Assembly: GCF_000688455.1 (NCBI RefSeq)
Contig: NZ_JIAL01000001.1
Span: 1,581,001 to 1,645,000, forward strand
Length of the DNA stretch: 64,000 nt
Direction of reading: 5' to 3'
Source: Pseudacidobacterium ailaaui
GTDB lineage: Bacteria > Acidobacteriota > Terriglobia > Terriglobales > Acidobacteriaceae
The position numbers and the translations under genes were made by a program. The notes beneath the pieces were generated by a model, which was given only the letters and a program-made list of their open reading frames with translations, was not told the DNA's origin and ran no database searches. Shown piece after piece: positions 17,513 through 26,659 of this stretch (positions are counted from its first letter, which is position 1; each line of letters opens with the position of its first letter).

Positions 17513-19335
17513 GGATGAGAGGGGGCGGAGGGAGAGAACAGGACCGGGTGGGATTCCACGATGCCCTGGCCTTCCTTCAGTGTGATGGACTGGTTCGGCT
17601 GAATGTTGGTGAAAGATTCCTTTTTGCCACTGGGCCAGACGATGTCCACGCTGACCGGGCCGTCCTCCCCGGGGCGTCCTAGCCCGAAGGTCACCGGCAG
17701 CTCGCTTTGTGACAAATAGCTGGACCCGTCCTTGACCATGGCAAAGAGGCGCTGACCGCGGCTGTTGCGCACGGTGATCTTTGCGCCGATACCGTCGCGG
17801 TTAGACCTGGTGCCGATGGTGGTGATCCGCAGCACATCATTCTGGTTGCCATTGTCATTGCGAAACAGCTTTGCCGGACCATTGCTGGTGGTGAGGACCA
17901 GATCAAGGTCGCCGTCATTGTCATAGTCCAGGTAGGCTGCCCCCCGCGCCACAATGGGCTGGCGCAGCGCGCTGCCCACCTTGTCCGTGACATTCTCAAA
18001 TTTTCCATTGCCTCTGTTGTGAAAGAGCAGAGGAGGCTCAGCATAGTGGATGGAAGGGGTCACACTGCTGACATCGTCGGCAACGTGGCCATTGGCGGCA
18101 AAGATGTCGGGCAGGCCATCGAGGTCATAGTCGAAGAAAAATGTGCTGAAAGTAAGGGAACTAAGCGAGGCGGGGCCGAGTCCGTCGGTCATGGCATTGT
18201 CTACGAAAAGACCAGAGCCGTCATTTTTGTATAAAGCAAGGCCTTCATTGGCGAAGTTGCCAATAAGAAGGCCCTGATGTCCGGAGAGGTCGTAGTCCGC
18301 GGCATCGGCCCCCATTCCGGCGCGCGCCTTGCCCGCATCGCTGAAGGCCACGCCGACGGTAAAGGCCTCATCCGTGAAGGTGCCGTTGTGGTTGTTATGG
18401 TAGAGCTTGTTGGGCTGCGTGTCATTGGAGACAAACAGGTCCGGCCAGCCATCATTGTCATAATCCAGAAGGGCCACACCCAGGGACTTGCTCGTAGGGT
18501 CATAAAGGCCGGCCTTTCTGGTCACATCCTCAAACCGGCCATTGCCCAGATTGTGGAAGAGTGTGGCGCTCTGGCCTTTGTACAGCTCAGGCGTGCAGTA
18601 GGACTTGTGTCTGCCGTCGAGCGTGCAGTACTGGTCCGTTTCCTGTGACCATTGGACATAGTGGGCCACATAGAGGTCCAGCTTGCCGTCCTTGTCGTAG
18701 TCAAACCAGACCGCACCGGTCGCAAAGCCGGGATCGCGAACACCGGCCCGGGCGGTGACATCCACAAAATGACCATTGCCCTGGTTGTGGAAGAGGTGGT
18801 TTCCGTCAAGCGCTGTGATATAGAGGTCGTCGTAGCCGTCGTTGTCATAGTCGGCAGCGGCGCAGCCCATACCGTACATCTGAACAGCGAGGCCCGCCTG
18901 CTGCGTCACGTCGGTAAATGTGCCGTCATGATTGTTGTGGTAGAGGGCGGGATAGGATTTTTTGCCGGTCCCATGTCCCGGCCAGTCCATGGAGTTGACA
19001 AAGAGAATGTCCTGCCAGCCGTCATGGTCGTAGTCAAAGACGCAGACACCACTGCCCATCGTTTCCGGCAGATATTTCTTCCCGAAGGCCCCGCTGTTAT
19101 GAACAAAACGGATGCCGGCCTGCGCGGTCACATCCGTAAATCGAATGGGCCCGGAGGGACGCGGTGCGGGCTGTGTGACGGATGCTGAGGGCAGAGGCGA
19201 GGTCTGCGGTGCGTGGGCCGAGACCGGTGGCTGAGATTGCTCCCGAGAGGCAGAAGAGGAGGGAGATTGCCTGCAGCCTGAGGCTGAAATCAGAAAAGCG
19301 GCCAACGGCAGAATGGTCCACGCACGTACAGACAT
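17509..19335 (-). CDS. Lipoprotein with FG-GAP repeats and ASPIC/UnbV domain (CRTAC1-like)
   Basis: This is a 608-residue protein. The N-terminus has a lipoprotein signal ending SASGC near residue 21, then a Ser/Pro/Gln-rich spacer. From about residue 65 there are FG-GAP/VCBS repeats with calcium-loop motifs (DYDHDGWQDI, DYDNDGYDDL, DYDKDGKLDL, DYDNDGWPDL, DYDLDGLPDI, DYDNDGDLDL). The C-terminal ASPIC/UnbV domain contains GIGAKITVRNSRGQ and IVWPSGKKE. An AAGGA sits upstream of the ATG. It is the last gene of the minus-strand UnbV-UnbU operon, 38 nt after the UnbU-like gene. The expected location is a membrane-anchored propeller in the periplasm or on the surface. Domain calls are secure; no biochemical role is known to me. 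Confidence 0.88.
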   Translation of the reverse strand: MSVRAWTILPLAAFLISASGCRQSPSSSASREQSQPPVSAHAPQTSPLPSASVTQPAPRPSGPIRFTDVTAQAGIRFVHNSGAFGKKYLPETMGSGVCVFDYDHDGWQDILFVNSMDWPGHGTGKKSYPALYHNNHDGTFTDVTQQAGLAVQMYGMGCAAADYDNDGYDDLYITALDGNHLFHNQGNGHFVDVTARAGVRDPGFATGAVWFDYDKDGKLDLYVAHYVQWSQETDQYCTLDGRHKSYCTPELYKGQSATLFHNLGNGRFEDVTRKAGLYDPTSKSLGVALLDYDNDGWPDLFVSNDTQPNKLYHNNHNGTFTDEAFTVGVAFSDAGKARAGMGADAADYDLSGHQGLLIGNFANEGLALYKNDGSGLFVDNAMTDGLGPASLSSLTFSTFFFDYDLDGLPDIFAANGHVADDVSSVTPSIHYAEPPLLFHNRGNGKFENVTDKVGSALRQPIVARGAAYLDYDNDGDLDLVLTTSNGPAKLFRNDNGNQNDVLRITTIGTRSNRDGIGAKITVRNSRGQRLFAMVKDGSSYLSQSELPVTFGLGRPGEDGPVSVDIVWPSGKKESFTNIQPNQSITLKEGQGIVESHPVLFSPSAPSHP

Positions 19336-19373
19336 GAAAGAAGCGTCCTTTGGTGAAGTCTTTCCCTAACAGA

Positions 19374-20213
19374 TTATGTGGCCAGAACGGGTTTTGCATC
19401 TTTGCGGTGCACGACCCACATCTCAACCAGCATGGCCACCGGGCCCACCAGAAAGAGCGCATAGAGCGGCGCATAGATGCTCTGGTCCAGGCGCAGGAGA
19501 AATTCGACAAATGCAACACAGAAGGCCACGATGCTTTGACCGATGCGGGAGCGCACAGTGGTTTTTGGGTCCGTAATCATGAAGAAGATGAAGAGCTGAT
19601 ATTCCGGTCCCGTGATGGGGGAAATCTCTGACTGCCAGGGATCATGGGTGATCCAGGCCCGCAGAAAAGCAAAGGCGAGGAAAGAGACGACATAGGTGGC
19701 GCAGATATGAAAGCGGCGGTGCGTGGCAATGATGATCGTGCCCAGAAGCCAGATTACGAGCACAGCGGCAAGATTATTGCCCCACTGGATGCTGAGCGTG
19801 GCAACAGACTCCGATGCCAGAAAGAGCATTGCACAGATGCCGAAGTTCGAGGGGTTCCAGATATGACGGCCCTGGAAGCGCAGCACATATTTTGAGGTGA
19901 TGGCGATCATCGCGCACAGCATATAGGGCCACATGGCGGGCGAGCGCAGCAGGATGCCTACGCTGATGCCGGTAATGTACGCGCTGGCCAGGTGCGGCCA
20001 TTTCTTAAGAAAGATGCGCCCCAGTACGACCTCTGTGGCCATGCTGGTGCCGATGGCGAGCAGGGTCTTCTGGTAGCTTTCCAGGATGCCAAAACCCAGA
20101 TGGCCCACCAGCAGGATCAGCGTGATGAAGAGAGGCGGGACAAAGCGCGAGTCGAGGTGCAGCCGGTGTTTCCGGCGGGGCGTGGCTGGCACAGTCATGG
20201 CCGGGACGCTCAT
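19374..20213 (-). CDS. NqrB/RnfD-family membrane protein resembling enediyne UnbU
   Basis: The 279-residue polytopic protein has about eight hydrophobic segments. The segment FQGRHIWNPSNFGI matches the conserved GRHIxNPxxF block of the NqrB/RnfD/RnfE family, and MITDPKTTV matches its MxTDP block. The flavinylation motif S(T)GAT of true NqrB/RnfD is not seen; ITGPEY stands near where it would be expected. No other rnf or nqr subunit is present, so this is not a complete sodium or electron pump. UnbU of enediyne cassettes is, to my knowledge, of this family and pairs with UnbV, as here. Its start overlaps the upstream UnbV stop by 4 nt with AAGGAG in front, so it is co-translated with it. Confidence 0.8.
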   Translation of the reverse strand: MSVPAMTVPATPRRKHRLHLDSRFVPPLFITLILLVGHLGFGILESYQKTLLAIGTSMATEVVLGRIFLKKWPHLASAYITGISVGILLRSPAMWPYMLCAMIAITSKYVLRFQGRHIWNPSNFGICAMLFLASESVATLSIQWGNNLAAVLVIWLLGTIIIATHRRFHICATYVVSFLAFAFLRAWITHDPWQSEISPITGPEYQLFIFFMITDPKTTVRSRIGQSIVAFCVAFVEFLLRLDQSIYAPLYALFLVGPVAMLVEMWVVHRKDAKPVLAT

Positions 20214-22003
20214 TGGGGCTCCTTGATTGTATAAAGTTTCCCGGGGACAAGGCTGGTCAAAGTCTGGATTTGGCCGGAAGGCCAGCGTACGACGGCCTTT
20301 TCGATTTCCGGATGACTGCCCAGTCCAAAGTGCAGGCGGCGGTCATTCTGTGCTGCAAAGCCGCACCCTCCGGAGACCTCCTGGACCTGTTGCTGGCCGT
20401 TCCAGTACAGGGTGACTTCGGCGCCGATGGCGCTGCGATTGCTCTTTGTGCCTTCGAGGGCAAATTCAATCCACTGGTTCTGCGGCACCACGGTGTTTTT
20501 GTAGACCAGCAGAGGGCCACGCTGGTTGGCGACGACGACGTCGAGAACGCCGCGGTTCCACAAGTCGGCCATGGCGACCGAACGTCCATCGTGGGTGTCG
20601 GTTACGCCCACGGCCTGGGCCACATCCAGGAACTTGCCTGCTCCGTCGTTGATCCAGACATGCTTCTGCTGATATCCGGAGAGGCTGCGTCCGTTCATCG
20701 CCGGCCAATCTTTGGCGTCGGAGATGATGCTGGAGTTGCCGCCGGCGATCTTCGAGAAGTCATACCAATAGCTGCGCGACGGATCGAGGGAGACATAGCC
20801 GTTGGTGAGGAACAGGTCGAGGGTGCCGTCATTGTTCAGGTCGCCGAACTGCGCACCGAAGCTCCAGCCGCCCAGCTCCACACCCATGTCGCGGGCAAGG
20901 TTCTCAAATTGAATGTCGTTGCCGAAGGAGCCTTCCTTGGGTACCCACAGATTGTTGCCTTGGATGAGGACGCCCTCCTCCGAGATGTTGGACACATAGA
21001 CGGAATAGCGGCCCTGGTTGAGGATGTCGCCGAAGGCCACATTCATGCCGCTTTTCGGAGCAAAGCCCACGCCCGTTTTTTCCCCTGCCTCGTGGAACCG
21101 TCGGCCATCGTTGAGGTAGAGTTCAGAGACGCCATAGTCGTTGGCGATGAAGAGGTCCTGATGGCCTGTACCGCGCAGATCGGCTGCGCCCGCCGCCAGC
21201 GCCCAGCGCCGGCTGGAAATGCCGACCTGAGCACTCACCTCTTCAAATCTTCCGTTGCCCAGGTTGTGGAAGAGATATTTCCGACCGCCGTTTTTGGCGT
21301 ACTCGAAGCTGTCGGGCATCATTTTTGTGTTTTGCAGGTGCCAAAGGTCTACGTTCTCCGGATAGTAGCCGCCGACGAACAGGTCCAGCAGGCCATCGCC
21401 ATCGTAGTCAAACCAGACGGCCGTGTTGGCATTGATCCAGGCCGGGAGGCCGGCCTGCGCGCTGACGCGGGTAAAGCCCTTGCCCTGGTCATTGTGGAAG
21501 AGTTCGGGCCTTCCCCACTTGATGAGGAAGAGGTCTTCGTAGCCATCATTGTCGTAGTCGCCCCAAACGGCACCCATGGAAACGCCGGTGCCGGGCTGGT
21601 TTACATCGGCAATACCCATCTGTTCGGCAACATCTCTGAAAGTGCCGTCATGCAGATTGCGATAGAGATGGTTTTTACTGCCCTCCTTGCTGTTGGTGAC
21701 ATAAATGTCCGGCCAGCCATCGCGGTCAAAGTCCACGATGGAAACCGAGGCCCCCATCGAAGCGACCTCAGGCATGATGGGGTCAAGCTTGGCGTCGAGG
21801 GTCGGTCCCTGATGGATGAAGTCAATGCCGGAGGCGTGCGAAACCTCCTCCAGAGAGAAGCCGTAACGTGCCAGGGCGGCGCTTCGTTCAAGAACAGCGG
21901 CGGAGGCCTTTCTGGCCGAGAGACGCCGGACCACAACCGGCGTGAGCAGCATACCGATAAACAAGACGGTAACAATGGTTCGTGCAATGGGGACGCGCTT
22001 CAT
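20210..22003 (-). CDS. ASPIC/UnbV protein with FG-GAP repeats (enediyne UnbV-like)
   Basis: This is a 597-residue protein. One N-terminal hydrophobic segment (TIVTVLFIGMLLTPVVV) acts as a signal-anchor; there is no lipobox. FG-GAP/VCBS repeats follow (DFDRDGWPDI, DYDNDGYEDL, DYDGDGLLDL, DLNNDGTLDL), with a typical ASPIC/UnbV C-terminus (AIGAEVTLYWNGQQ, WPSGQIQTL). Of the four UnbV proteins in the island it has the plainest architecture and looks closest to the enediyne-cassette form. It overlaps both neighbours by 4 nt (22000-22003 upstream, 20210-20213 downstream), which implies fixed stoichiometry with the UnbU-like protein and the TPR-UnbV protein. Its ligand or partner is unknown. Confidence 0.87.
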   Translation of the reverse strand: MKRVPIARTIVTVLFIGMLLTPVVVRRLSARKASAAVLERSAALARYGFSLEEVSHASGIDFIHQGPTLDAKLDPIMPEVASMGASVSIVDFDRDGWPDIYVTNSKEGSKNHLYRNLHDGTFRDVAEQMGIADVNQPGTGVSMGAVWGDYDNDGYEDLFLIKWGRPELFHNDQGKGFTRVSAQAGLPAWINANTAVWFDYDGDGLLDLFVGGYYPENVDLWHLQNTKMMPDSFEYAKNGGRKYLFHNLGNGRFEEVSAQVGISSRRWALAAGAADLRGTGHQDLFIANDYGVSELYLNDGRRFHEAGEKTGVGFAPKSGMNVAFGDILNQGRYSVYVSNISEEGVLIQGNNLWVPKEGSFGNDIQFENLARDMGVELGGWSFGAQFGDLNNDGTLDLFLTNGYVSLDPSRSYWYDFSKIAGGNSSIISDAKDWPAMNGRSLSGYQQKHVWINDGAGKFLDVAQAVGVTDTHDGRSVAMADLWNRGVLDVVVANQRGPLLVYKNTVVPQNQWIEFALEGTKSNRSAIGAEVTLYWNGQQQVQEVSGGCGFAAQNDRRLHFGLGSHPEIEKAVVRWPSGQIQTLTSLVPGKLYTIKEPQ

Positions 22004-25000
22004 GGCTCCGCGTGACTCCTCAGGGCGTGAGCAAAGGACTCCGGCGTAACATAACGGGTCTGCCAGTTCTGCCAGTCTTCTTTGTGATGTTGATACTCCC
22101 AGTCCTCTTCAAGGCCGCGCGGGGCCGCGTCGTAAAGCGTCCGGGCATGGTAAGGATACGGCAGAACGGTGCGGGAGTTGGTGGAGTTATAGTCACCGTC
22201 CTTGACCCAGCCGTCGCCGGCGATGATGAAATCGCGTACCCAGCCTGCAGGCGGCGGTGGTGGCGCGGCAAAGCGCAGGGCCAGCTCATCGCCTGCATTC
22301 ATGATGACGTATCGGTCATCCACCTGGGAGAGCAGCGGACGCACGTCACCGTAGCGGGTGTAATAGCCTGCGAGGTCGCGCCAGATCTGCGTACTGGCGA
22401 GCAGGTGGTCGTAGTCCGGTATCTCCGGCGAGGACGCGTTGGCCTGCCGGACGACCGAGTATCCGCGATAACGCAGCTCAGCAACGGAAGGGGCAAGTCT
22501 GGTGATCCGGACCGCAGCGCCGGGAATTCCTCTGGCCCACTCGATGCGGTCCCAGTAGATTTCAAGGTTGGTGCGCAGGCGCAGATGATGCGGCGTTCCT
22601 GGGGGAAAGATCCCGGTGAGGTCAATCAGGCAGGTCTTGTTGCGCCCGGCCGGGAAGCCCAGGTTTGGTCTTACGGTCTTCCAGCCGCCACGGCCATCGG
22701 GGACCTCCAGACTCAGGGGACGGGGCGCTTCGTGGTGGCCTTGGGCCATGGCGATGTTGAGGGAGGAATCCGAGGGATGCAGCCAGCCTTGTGCGATGAG
22801 CCACACCGCTCCTGTTTCCGGAAAGTCTGGGCCAAGATCGATCTCTACGTAGTGGTCGCGCGTGACCCCCTGATATTGTCCGCGTCCGAAATTGTCGAGA
22901 TATTTCCCATCGAGGGACCGGAGGATGCTGGTGACATCATTGTTGTTGTCGTCCACGGCGCGCGCGATTGGCTGCGGTTCGGCTGTGGTGGTCACGGCCA
23001 GCCGTACGGGAGGAACTGCGTAGCGCTCATCGGCAAAGATCTCCGTCCCGACGGGATGGTCCACGGCCATCAGTTGCAGATAGTCGTAGTAGTAGGTCTC
23101 CCAGAGTTCGTCGGTAATGCGGAGATCGTAAAAGCCATTGCGGGGAACCAATTGTTCGCCGCCGATCTTATACCACTCCTGGGTCGCCGCAACGCGGGCA
23201 GGGCCAAGGGCATTGATGCGAAGGCCCAGTGCCGATCCCCATGGGGCAGTGTCTTTCACAAAGGCCATCTGATGGCCGTTGTATGCGAAGAGAAAGGGGC
23301 AGGAACCCTTCAGCCGCTGCTCGGTCAGGACCTGCTGGTCGGCCTTGAGGGCAAACTCGGCGCGCACCGAGCCATTGGGCCAGACAATTCTGGCCACATC
23401 TACTCCGGGCTGGACGCCCAGGCCAAAGTGCAGTTCCGGGCCCGTGATGGGCTGCCGCTGCACCTGCAGTCCGGAGCGGACCTCGATGTCTCCGCCAATC
23501 CCAAAGGAGTTGACGCGCTGGTCGCCCGTGGTCTGGCGGGCGCGGGGACGGATGATCTGCCAGTGATAGGCCTTTGTGCCGCGGTTCCATCCTGTGAGGG
23601 GGGCGCCTGTAGGAGAGAGCTGTAACAGATCGAGCCGGCCATTTCCCTCAAGATCGGCAGCAGCAAAGGTCCGCGCCGGAGCGCCCGCGCCCGGCAGAAG
23701 AGAGAAATGGCCCTGGGCATCCTGGAGCCAGAGAAGAGTGCGTTGTGGCATCGCCACGGATGCAAGCAGGAGGTCTACTGCCCCATTGTTGTCAAAGTCC
23801 CCAGCCTGCAGGCGTACCGGGTGTGCCAGGGTCCCGGCCGCGTCTGGGACCTGGGCGATCTGAGTCGTTTTCCAGTGCGGGTCGTCATCTTCCTGCCAGA
23901 GGGAGACGATGGCGCCGTCTTCGCGTACTGCCAGCAGCGCAAAGGTGTCCGGGTCTGGAATGCAGCCTGCAGCGAGCGCCTTCAGATGTCCGAAGCCCGT
24001 TGGCACCGGTTGCTCATGAAAGCGGCCGGAACGGTCATTGAGGAAGACGTGGAGCTGTCCGGCGCCGTCCAGGAATGCGGCGTCAGGGTTTCCGTCCCCA
24101 TTGAGGTCGGCCCAGACAAACTGCTGGATGCCGGAGACACCGGCAAAGGGATGCATCGGCTGAAAGGTGCCATCGCCATTGTTGCGCAGAACGGTGGGTA
24201 GACCGCTGGCGCTGCCGAGGACCACATCCAGGTCTCCGTCGGCCTCGATGTCTGCGGCCCACGCTCCGGTGTAGGCAGCCGAGAGGACGGAGGCAGGCAG
24301 ATGGGTCTGCGTGGTCACGTCTGTAAACCTGGCAGCGGCATCCTGGCGTATCCAGCGCAGGCCGCCGGCCCCGGCGAGCACCAGGTCGGTTTTGAAATCG
24401 TAGTTGAAATCGATCGGCAGAACACCTTCTGGCGAAGGGGACGTTTTTTTGCTGCCGGGAAAGGGCATGGAAACACCAGTGGCCAGGTGGAGCTGCTGCG
24501 CATTGGCCACGGCGAGGGTGGGATTGCCGGAGCCATCCAGAGAGATGGCCCCGATCCAGTCCCATGGCCCGGCAGGGAGCGCGGCAACGGCTTGTGTGTC
24601 GAAAGAAAGTGCTGTATCCGGGGCAGCAGGATGAAATTCAGGTGTGGCCAGCCGCAGGAAATGGGTGAAGGGGACCGCTTCTTCTCCGGGCTGCGGCTTG
24701 ATCTGTGCGAGGCTGGAGCGAAATTCCGGGACCTGCATCAGCACATTGCGGAGAAAAATCGAACGCATGGCCGCCGAATGGGGCTCCGGGCCGGATGCGG
24801 CGGCCTTCAACGCTGCCAGCTGCTGCTGGACGTCCTCGGGCCAGCCGGCGGACTGCGCAGAGATTTTGTCGATGGCCGTATGCAGGGTGGCCGTATCGCC
24901 CCGCTTGGCGGAGATGCGGGCAAGCTCAAGCAGGGCGGCCAGGTTCTCTGGCTGGGCCGCGACAATCTGCTGCATGAGCTTTTCAAAGTCGGCGTCGCTG

Positions 25001-25512
25001 CCTGGGGCACCCTGACGTTCGGTTTCCTGGGCCAGCAGATAAAGGGCGCGCAGATTGTGAGGGTTGAGGTGTACGGCCTGCTGCAGATCGGAGATGGCTT
25101 TGGGGGAGTTGCCCCGTTCGCTCTCAAGCAACCCCAGCAGATACTGGATGCGGTCATCGCCGGGGGCCAGCGAATGGGCGCGCTCCAGCCGCTGGCTGGC
25201 GGCATCAAAATTGCGCTGGCGCAGGGCGAGGATGCCCCAGTTGGCCCAGGCGGCAGGCTCGCCGGGCACCATCTGCGCGGCCTGGGAAAGGGTGGCCTCG
25301 GCCCGTACATCATCGCCCACGTCAAGCGCAGCCAGGCCCACATAAAAAGTGCGGACAAAACTGGCATAGGTTTCTGAACCCGGCGATGGCAGACGAGAAT
25401 GACAGCCCCAGAGAAACACAAGCAAAGAAAGCAGGAGAGGCAAAGAACAGAAGGGCCTGCAACTTTCTTCAAGCCGGGTGATGACGCATGTGTGGGATCG
25501 GGCGGACCTCAT
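22000..25512 (-). CDS. Lipoprotein: TPR - FG-GAP - ASPIC/UnbV with long unnamed C-terminal region
   Basis: Counting from ATG 25512 the product has 1170 residues; a GTG at 25545 would add 11. The lipoprotein signal ends FLWGC. TPR repeats occupy about residues 45-220. FG-GAP-like repeats (DFNYDFKTDL, DIEADGDLDV, DLNGDGNPDA, DFDNNGAVDL) and an ASPIC/UnbV-like block (SFGIGGDIEV, IVWPNGS) follow. From about residue 730 (SCPFLFAYNG) to the end it resembles the protein at 10029-13511: LVPRNGF, VDHPVG, RTNLEIYWD, YTRYGDVRPLL and GWVKDGDY all have counterparts there. It is the first gene of the operon continuing into UnbV, UnbU and UnbV. It is probably an outer-membrane-anchored scaffold. Confidence 0.85.
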   Translation of the reverse strand: MRSARSHTCVITRLEESCRPFCSLPLLLSLLVFLWGCHSRLPSPGSETYASFVRTFYVGLAALDVGDDVRAEATLSQAAQMVPGEPAAWANWGILALRQRNFDAASQRLERAHSLAPGDDRIQYLLGLLESERGNSPKAISDLQQAVHLNPHNLRALYLLAQETERQGAPGSDADFEKLMQQIVAAQPENLAALLELARISAKRGDTATLHTAIDKISAQSAGWPEDVQQQLAALKAAASGPEPHSAAMRSIFLRNVLMQVPEFRSSLAQIKPQPGEEAVPFTHFLRLATPEFHPAAPDTALSFDTQAVAALPAGPWDWIGAISLDGSGNPTLAVANAQQLHLATGVSMPFPGSKKTSPSPEGVLPIDFNYDFKTDLVLAGAGGLRWIRQDAAARFTDVTTQTHLPASVLSAAYTGAWAADIEADGDLDVVLGSASGLPTVLRNNGDGTFQPMHPFAGVSGIQQFVWADLNGDGNPDAAFLDGAGQLHVFLNDRSGRFHEQPVPTGFGHLKALAAGCIPDPDTFALLAVREDGAIVSLWQEDDDPHWKTTQIAQVPDAAGTLAHPVRLQAGDFDNNGAVDLLLASVAMPQRTLLWLQDAQGHFSLLPGAGAPARTFAAADLEGNGRLDLLQLSPTGAPLTGWNRGTKAYHWQIIRPRARQTTGDQRVNSFGIGGDIEVRSGLQVQRQPITGPELHFGLGVQPGVDVARIVWPNGSVRAEFALKADQQVLTEQRLKGSCPFLFAYNGHQMAFVKDTAPWGSALGLRINALGPARVAATQEWYKIGGEQLVPRNGFYDLRITDELWETYYYDYLQLMAVDHPVGTEIFADERYAVPPVRLAVTTTAEPQPIARAVDDNNNDVTSILRSLDGKYLDNFGRGQYQGVTRDHYVEIDLGPDFPETGAVWLIAQGWLHPSDSSLNIAMAQGHHEAPRPLSLEVPDGRGGWKTVRPNLGFPAGRNKTCLIDLTGIFPPGTPHHLRLRTNLEIYWDRIEWARGIPGAAVRITRLAPSVAELRYRGYSVVRQANASSPEIPDYDHLLASTQIWRDLAGYYTRYGDVRPLLSQVDDRYVIMNAGDELALRFAAPPPPPAGWVRDFIIAGDGWVKDGDYNSTNSRTVLPYPYHARTLYDAAPRGLEEDWEYQHHKEDWQNWQTRYVTPESFAHALRSHAEP

Positions 25513-25677
25513 GTAATTTTTTATTCTCAATGTTCCGGCAAACACTTCGCAACGGGCCGCACTCTGTGATGTGAGGAACCTTCCAGACTAAAGCCTACAG
25601 GTGGCCTCGTCTTCCATAGATAGATAGAGAAAAATCTCCACCGAAAGTTGGTTGACGGCAGCAGGGAGCGATATGAA
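25513..25677. promoter_or_regulatory. Divergent intergenic region between the UnbV operon and the ABC-importer operon
   Basis: This short region must hold the promoters of both operons. A TAGA unit is repeated three times at 25617-25628. No convincing -35/-10 pair could be fixed by eye on either strand, and no long inverted repeat that would mark an operator was found. Confidence 0.4.
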
Positions 25678-26523
25678 ATGCTGGGCCAACTTATGAAGAA
25701 AATCCTGTTCTCTTTTTGCCTTATGGCATTGGCAGGCCAGCTCTGCGCCCAGGAAAACTTTTATGAACGGTGGGAAGCCAGGACCTCACGGACGCAATCC
25801 AGGCAGCCTTCCTGGTCAGTGCCGGTCGTCGCGCCATATCCGATGCTGATCCAGGTCTTCCGCGCCGATTTCACGCGACAGGTCACTCCTACGCATACCG
25901 AGACGTGGAATTATGGAGGCAGCCGGGGCCTGAACCTGGTGCCTGGTTTCAACAGCGAATTTGATTTTTACTATCCGCCTTATATCCAGCACAACTCGGC
26001 CGCGAAAGACGGCTTCGGAGATGTGGGTTTTCTGTACAAGTACCGCTTCTTTTCCGGCAATGAGCAGCATGGGAACTACATGCTGAGCGCCCAGGTGTCG
26101 GCAACGATTCCTACGGGTAGCTACAGCAATGGCAGTCCTGATGCTTCGGTCTCCCCAGCGCTGCTGGCGGGCAAGGGCTTCGGACGCTTCGATGTCATCT
26201 CCACGCTGGGTGGATCTCTGCCTACGGGGGACACGGCAAAGATTGGCCGTACTGTGGCATGGAATACAGTTGCGCAGTACCATCTGGGCAAATATCTGTG
26301 GCCGGAAGTGGAATCGAATGCGACATGGTTCTACCAGGGAAAGAACGATGGCAAGATGCAGAATTTTCTGACTCCGGGGCTAATGACCAGCCGCTTTAAG
26401 TTCTTCCCCAACGATAAAAAGAGCCGCACAGGGATTGCTGTTGGAGCGGGAATGCAGATTGCCACTTCGCACTTCCATGCATACAACCACAATCTTGTGT
26501 TTACCGGCCGGTTCATTTTCTGA
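25678..26523 (+). CDS. Outer-membrane beta-barrel protein (phenol-degradation MetA-like transporter family)
   Basis: A Sec signal (KKILFSFCLMALAGQLCAQ) is followed by about 255 residues of alternating, aromatic-rich beta strands ending in the C-terminal F-x-F typical of outer-membrane barrels (FTGRFIF). Strand patterns such as FGDVGFLYKYRF, YMLSAQVSATIPTGSY and FDVISTLGGSLPTGD resemble the Phenol_MetA_deg-like barrel group. ATG 25678 is favoured because GGGAG lies 9 nt upstream; ATG 25693 is the alternative. It is the first gene of a seven-gene plus-strand run whose other members encode an ABC importer, so it may be the outer-membrane entry port. Its specificity is not readable. Confidence 0.7.
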   Translation: MLGQLMKKILFSFCLMALAGQLCAQENFYERWEARTSRTQSRQPSWSVPVVAPYPMLIQVFRADFTRQVTPTHTETWNYGGSRGLNLVPGFNSEFDFYYPPYIQHNSAAKDGFGDVGFLYKYRFFSGNEQHGNYMLSAQVSATIPTGSYSNGSPDASVSPALLAGKGFGRFDVISTLGGSLPTGDTAKIGRTVAWNTVAQYHLGKYLWPEVESNATWFYQGKNDGKMQNFLTPGLMTSRFKFFPNDKKSRTGIAVGAGMQIATSHFHAYNHNLVFTGRFIF

Positions 26524-26659
26524 ATTTGGGCAGGAGCTCCAGGTTGAAGCAGACATACAACTTTTGATGGATGCGGACAGTCTGCCGAATGTCTACACTT
26601 GTGGCGGACGGAAGCGTGATGGCCCCGGACCGGGGAAAGTGAAATCAGGGAAAGCGAAA

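Noticed and set aside
20213-22015. A 600-codon plus-strand frame covering the UnbV gene
   Set aside because: Long antisense frames are common in GC-rich genes; the minus-strand product has FG-GAP and ASPIC motifs and gene-to-gene overlaps.
8668-25512. Enediyne biosynthetic cluster
   Set aside because: Only UnbU/UnbV-like genes are present. No enediyne PKS, TEBC thioesterase or UNBL gene lies in the window.
25617-25628. Three tandem TAGA units as a phase-variable repeat
   Set aside because: Three 4-nt units are too few to expect slippage, and they do not lie within a coding frame or clear promoter spacer.
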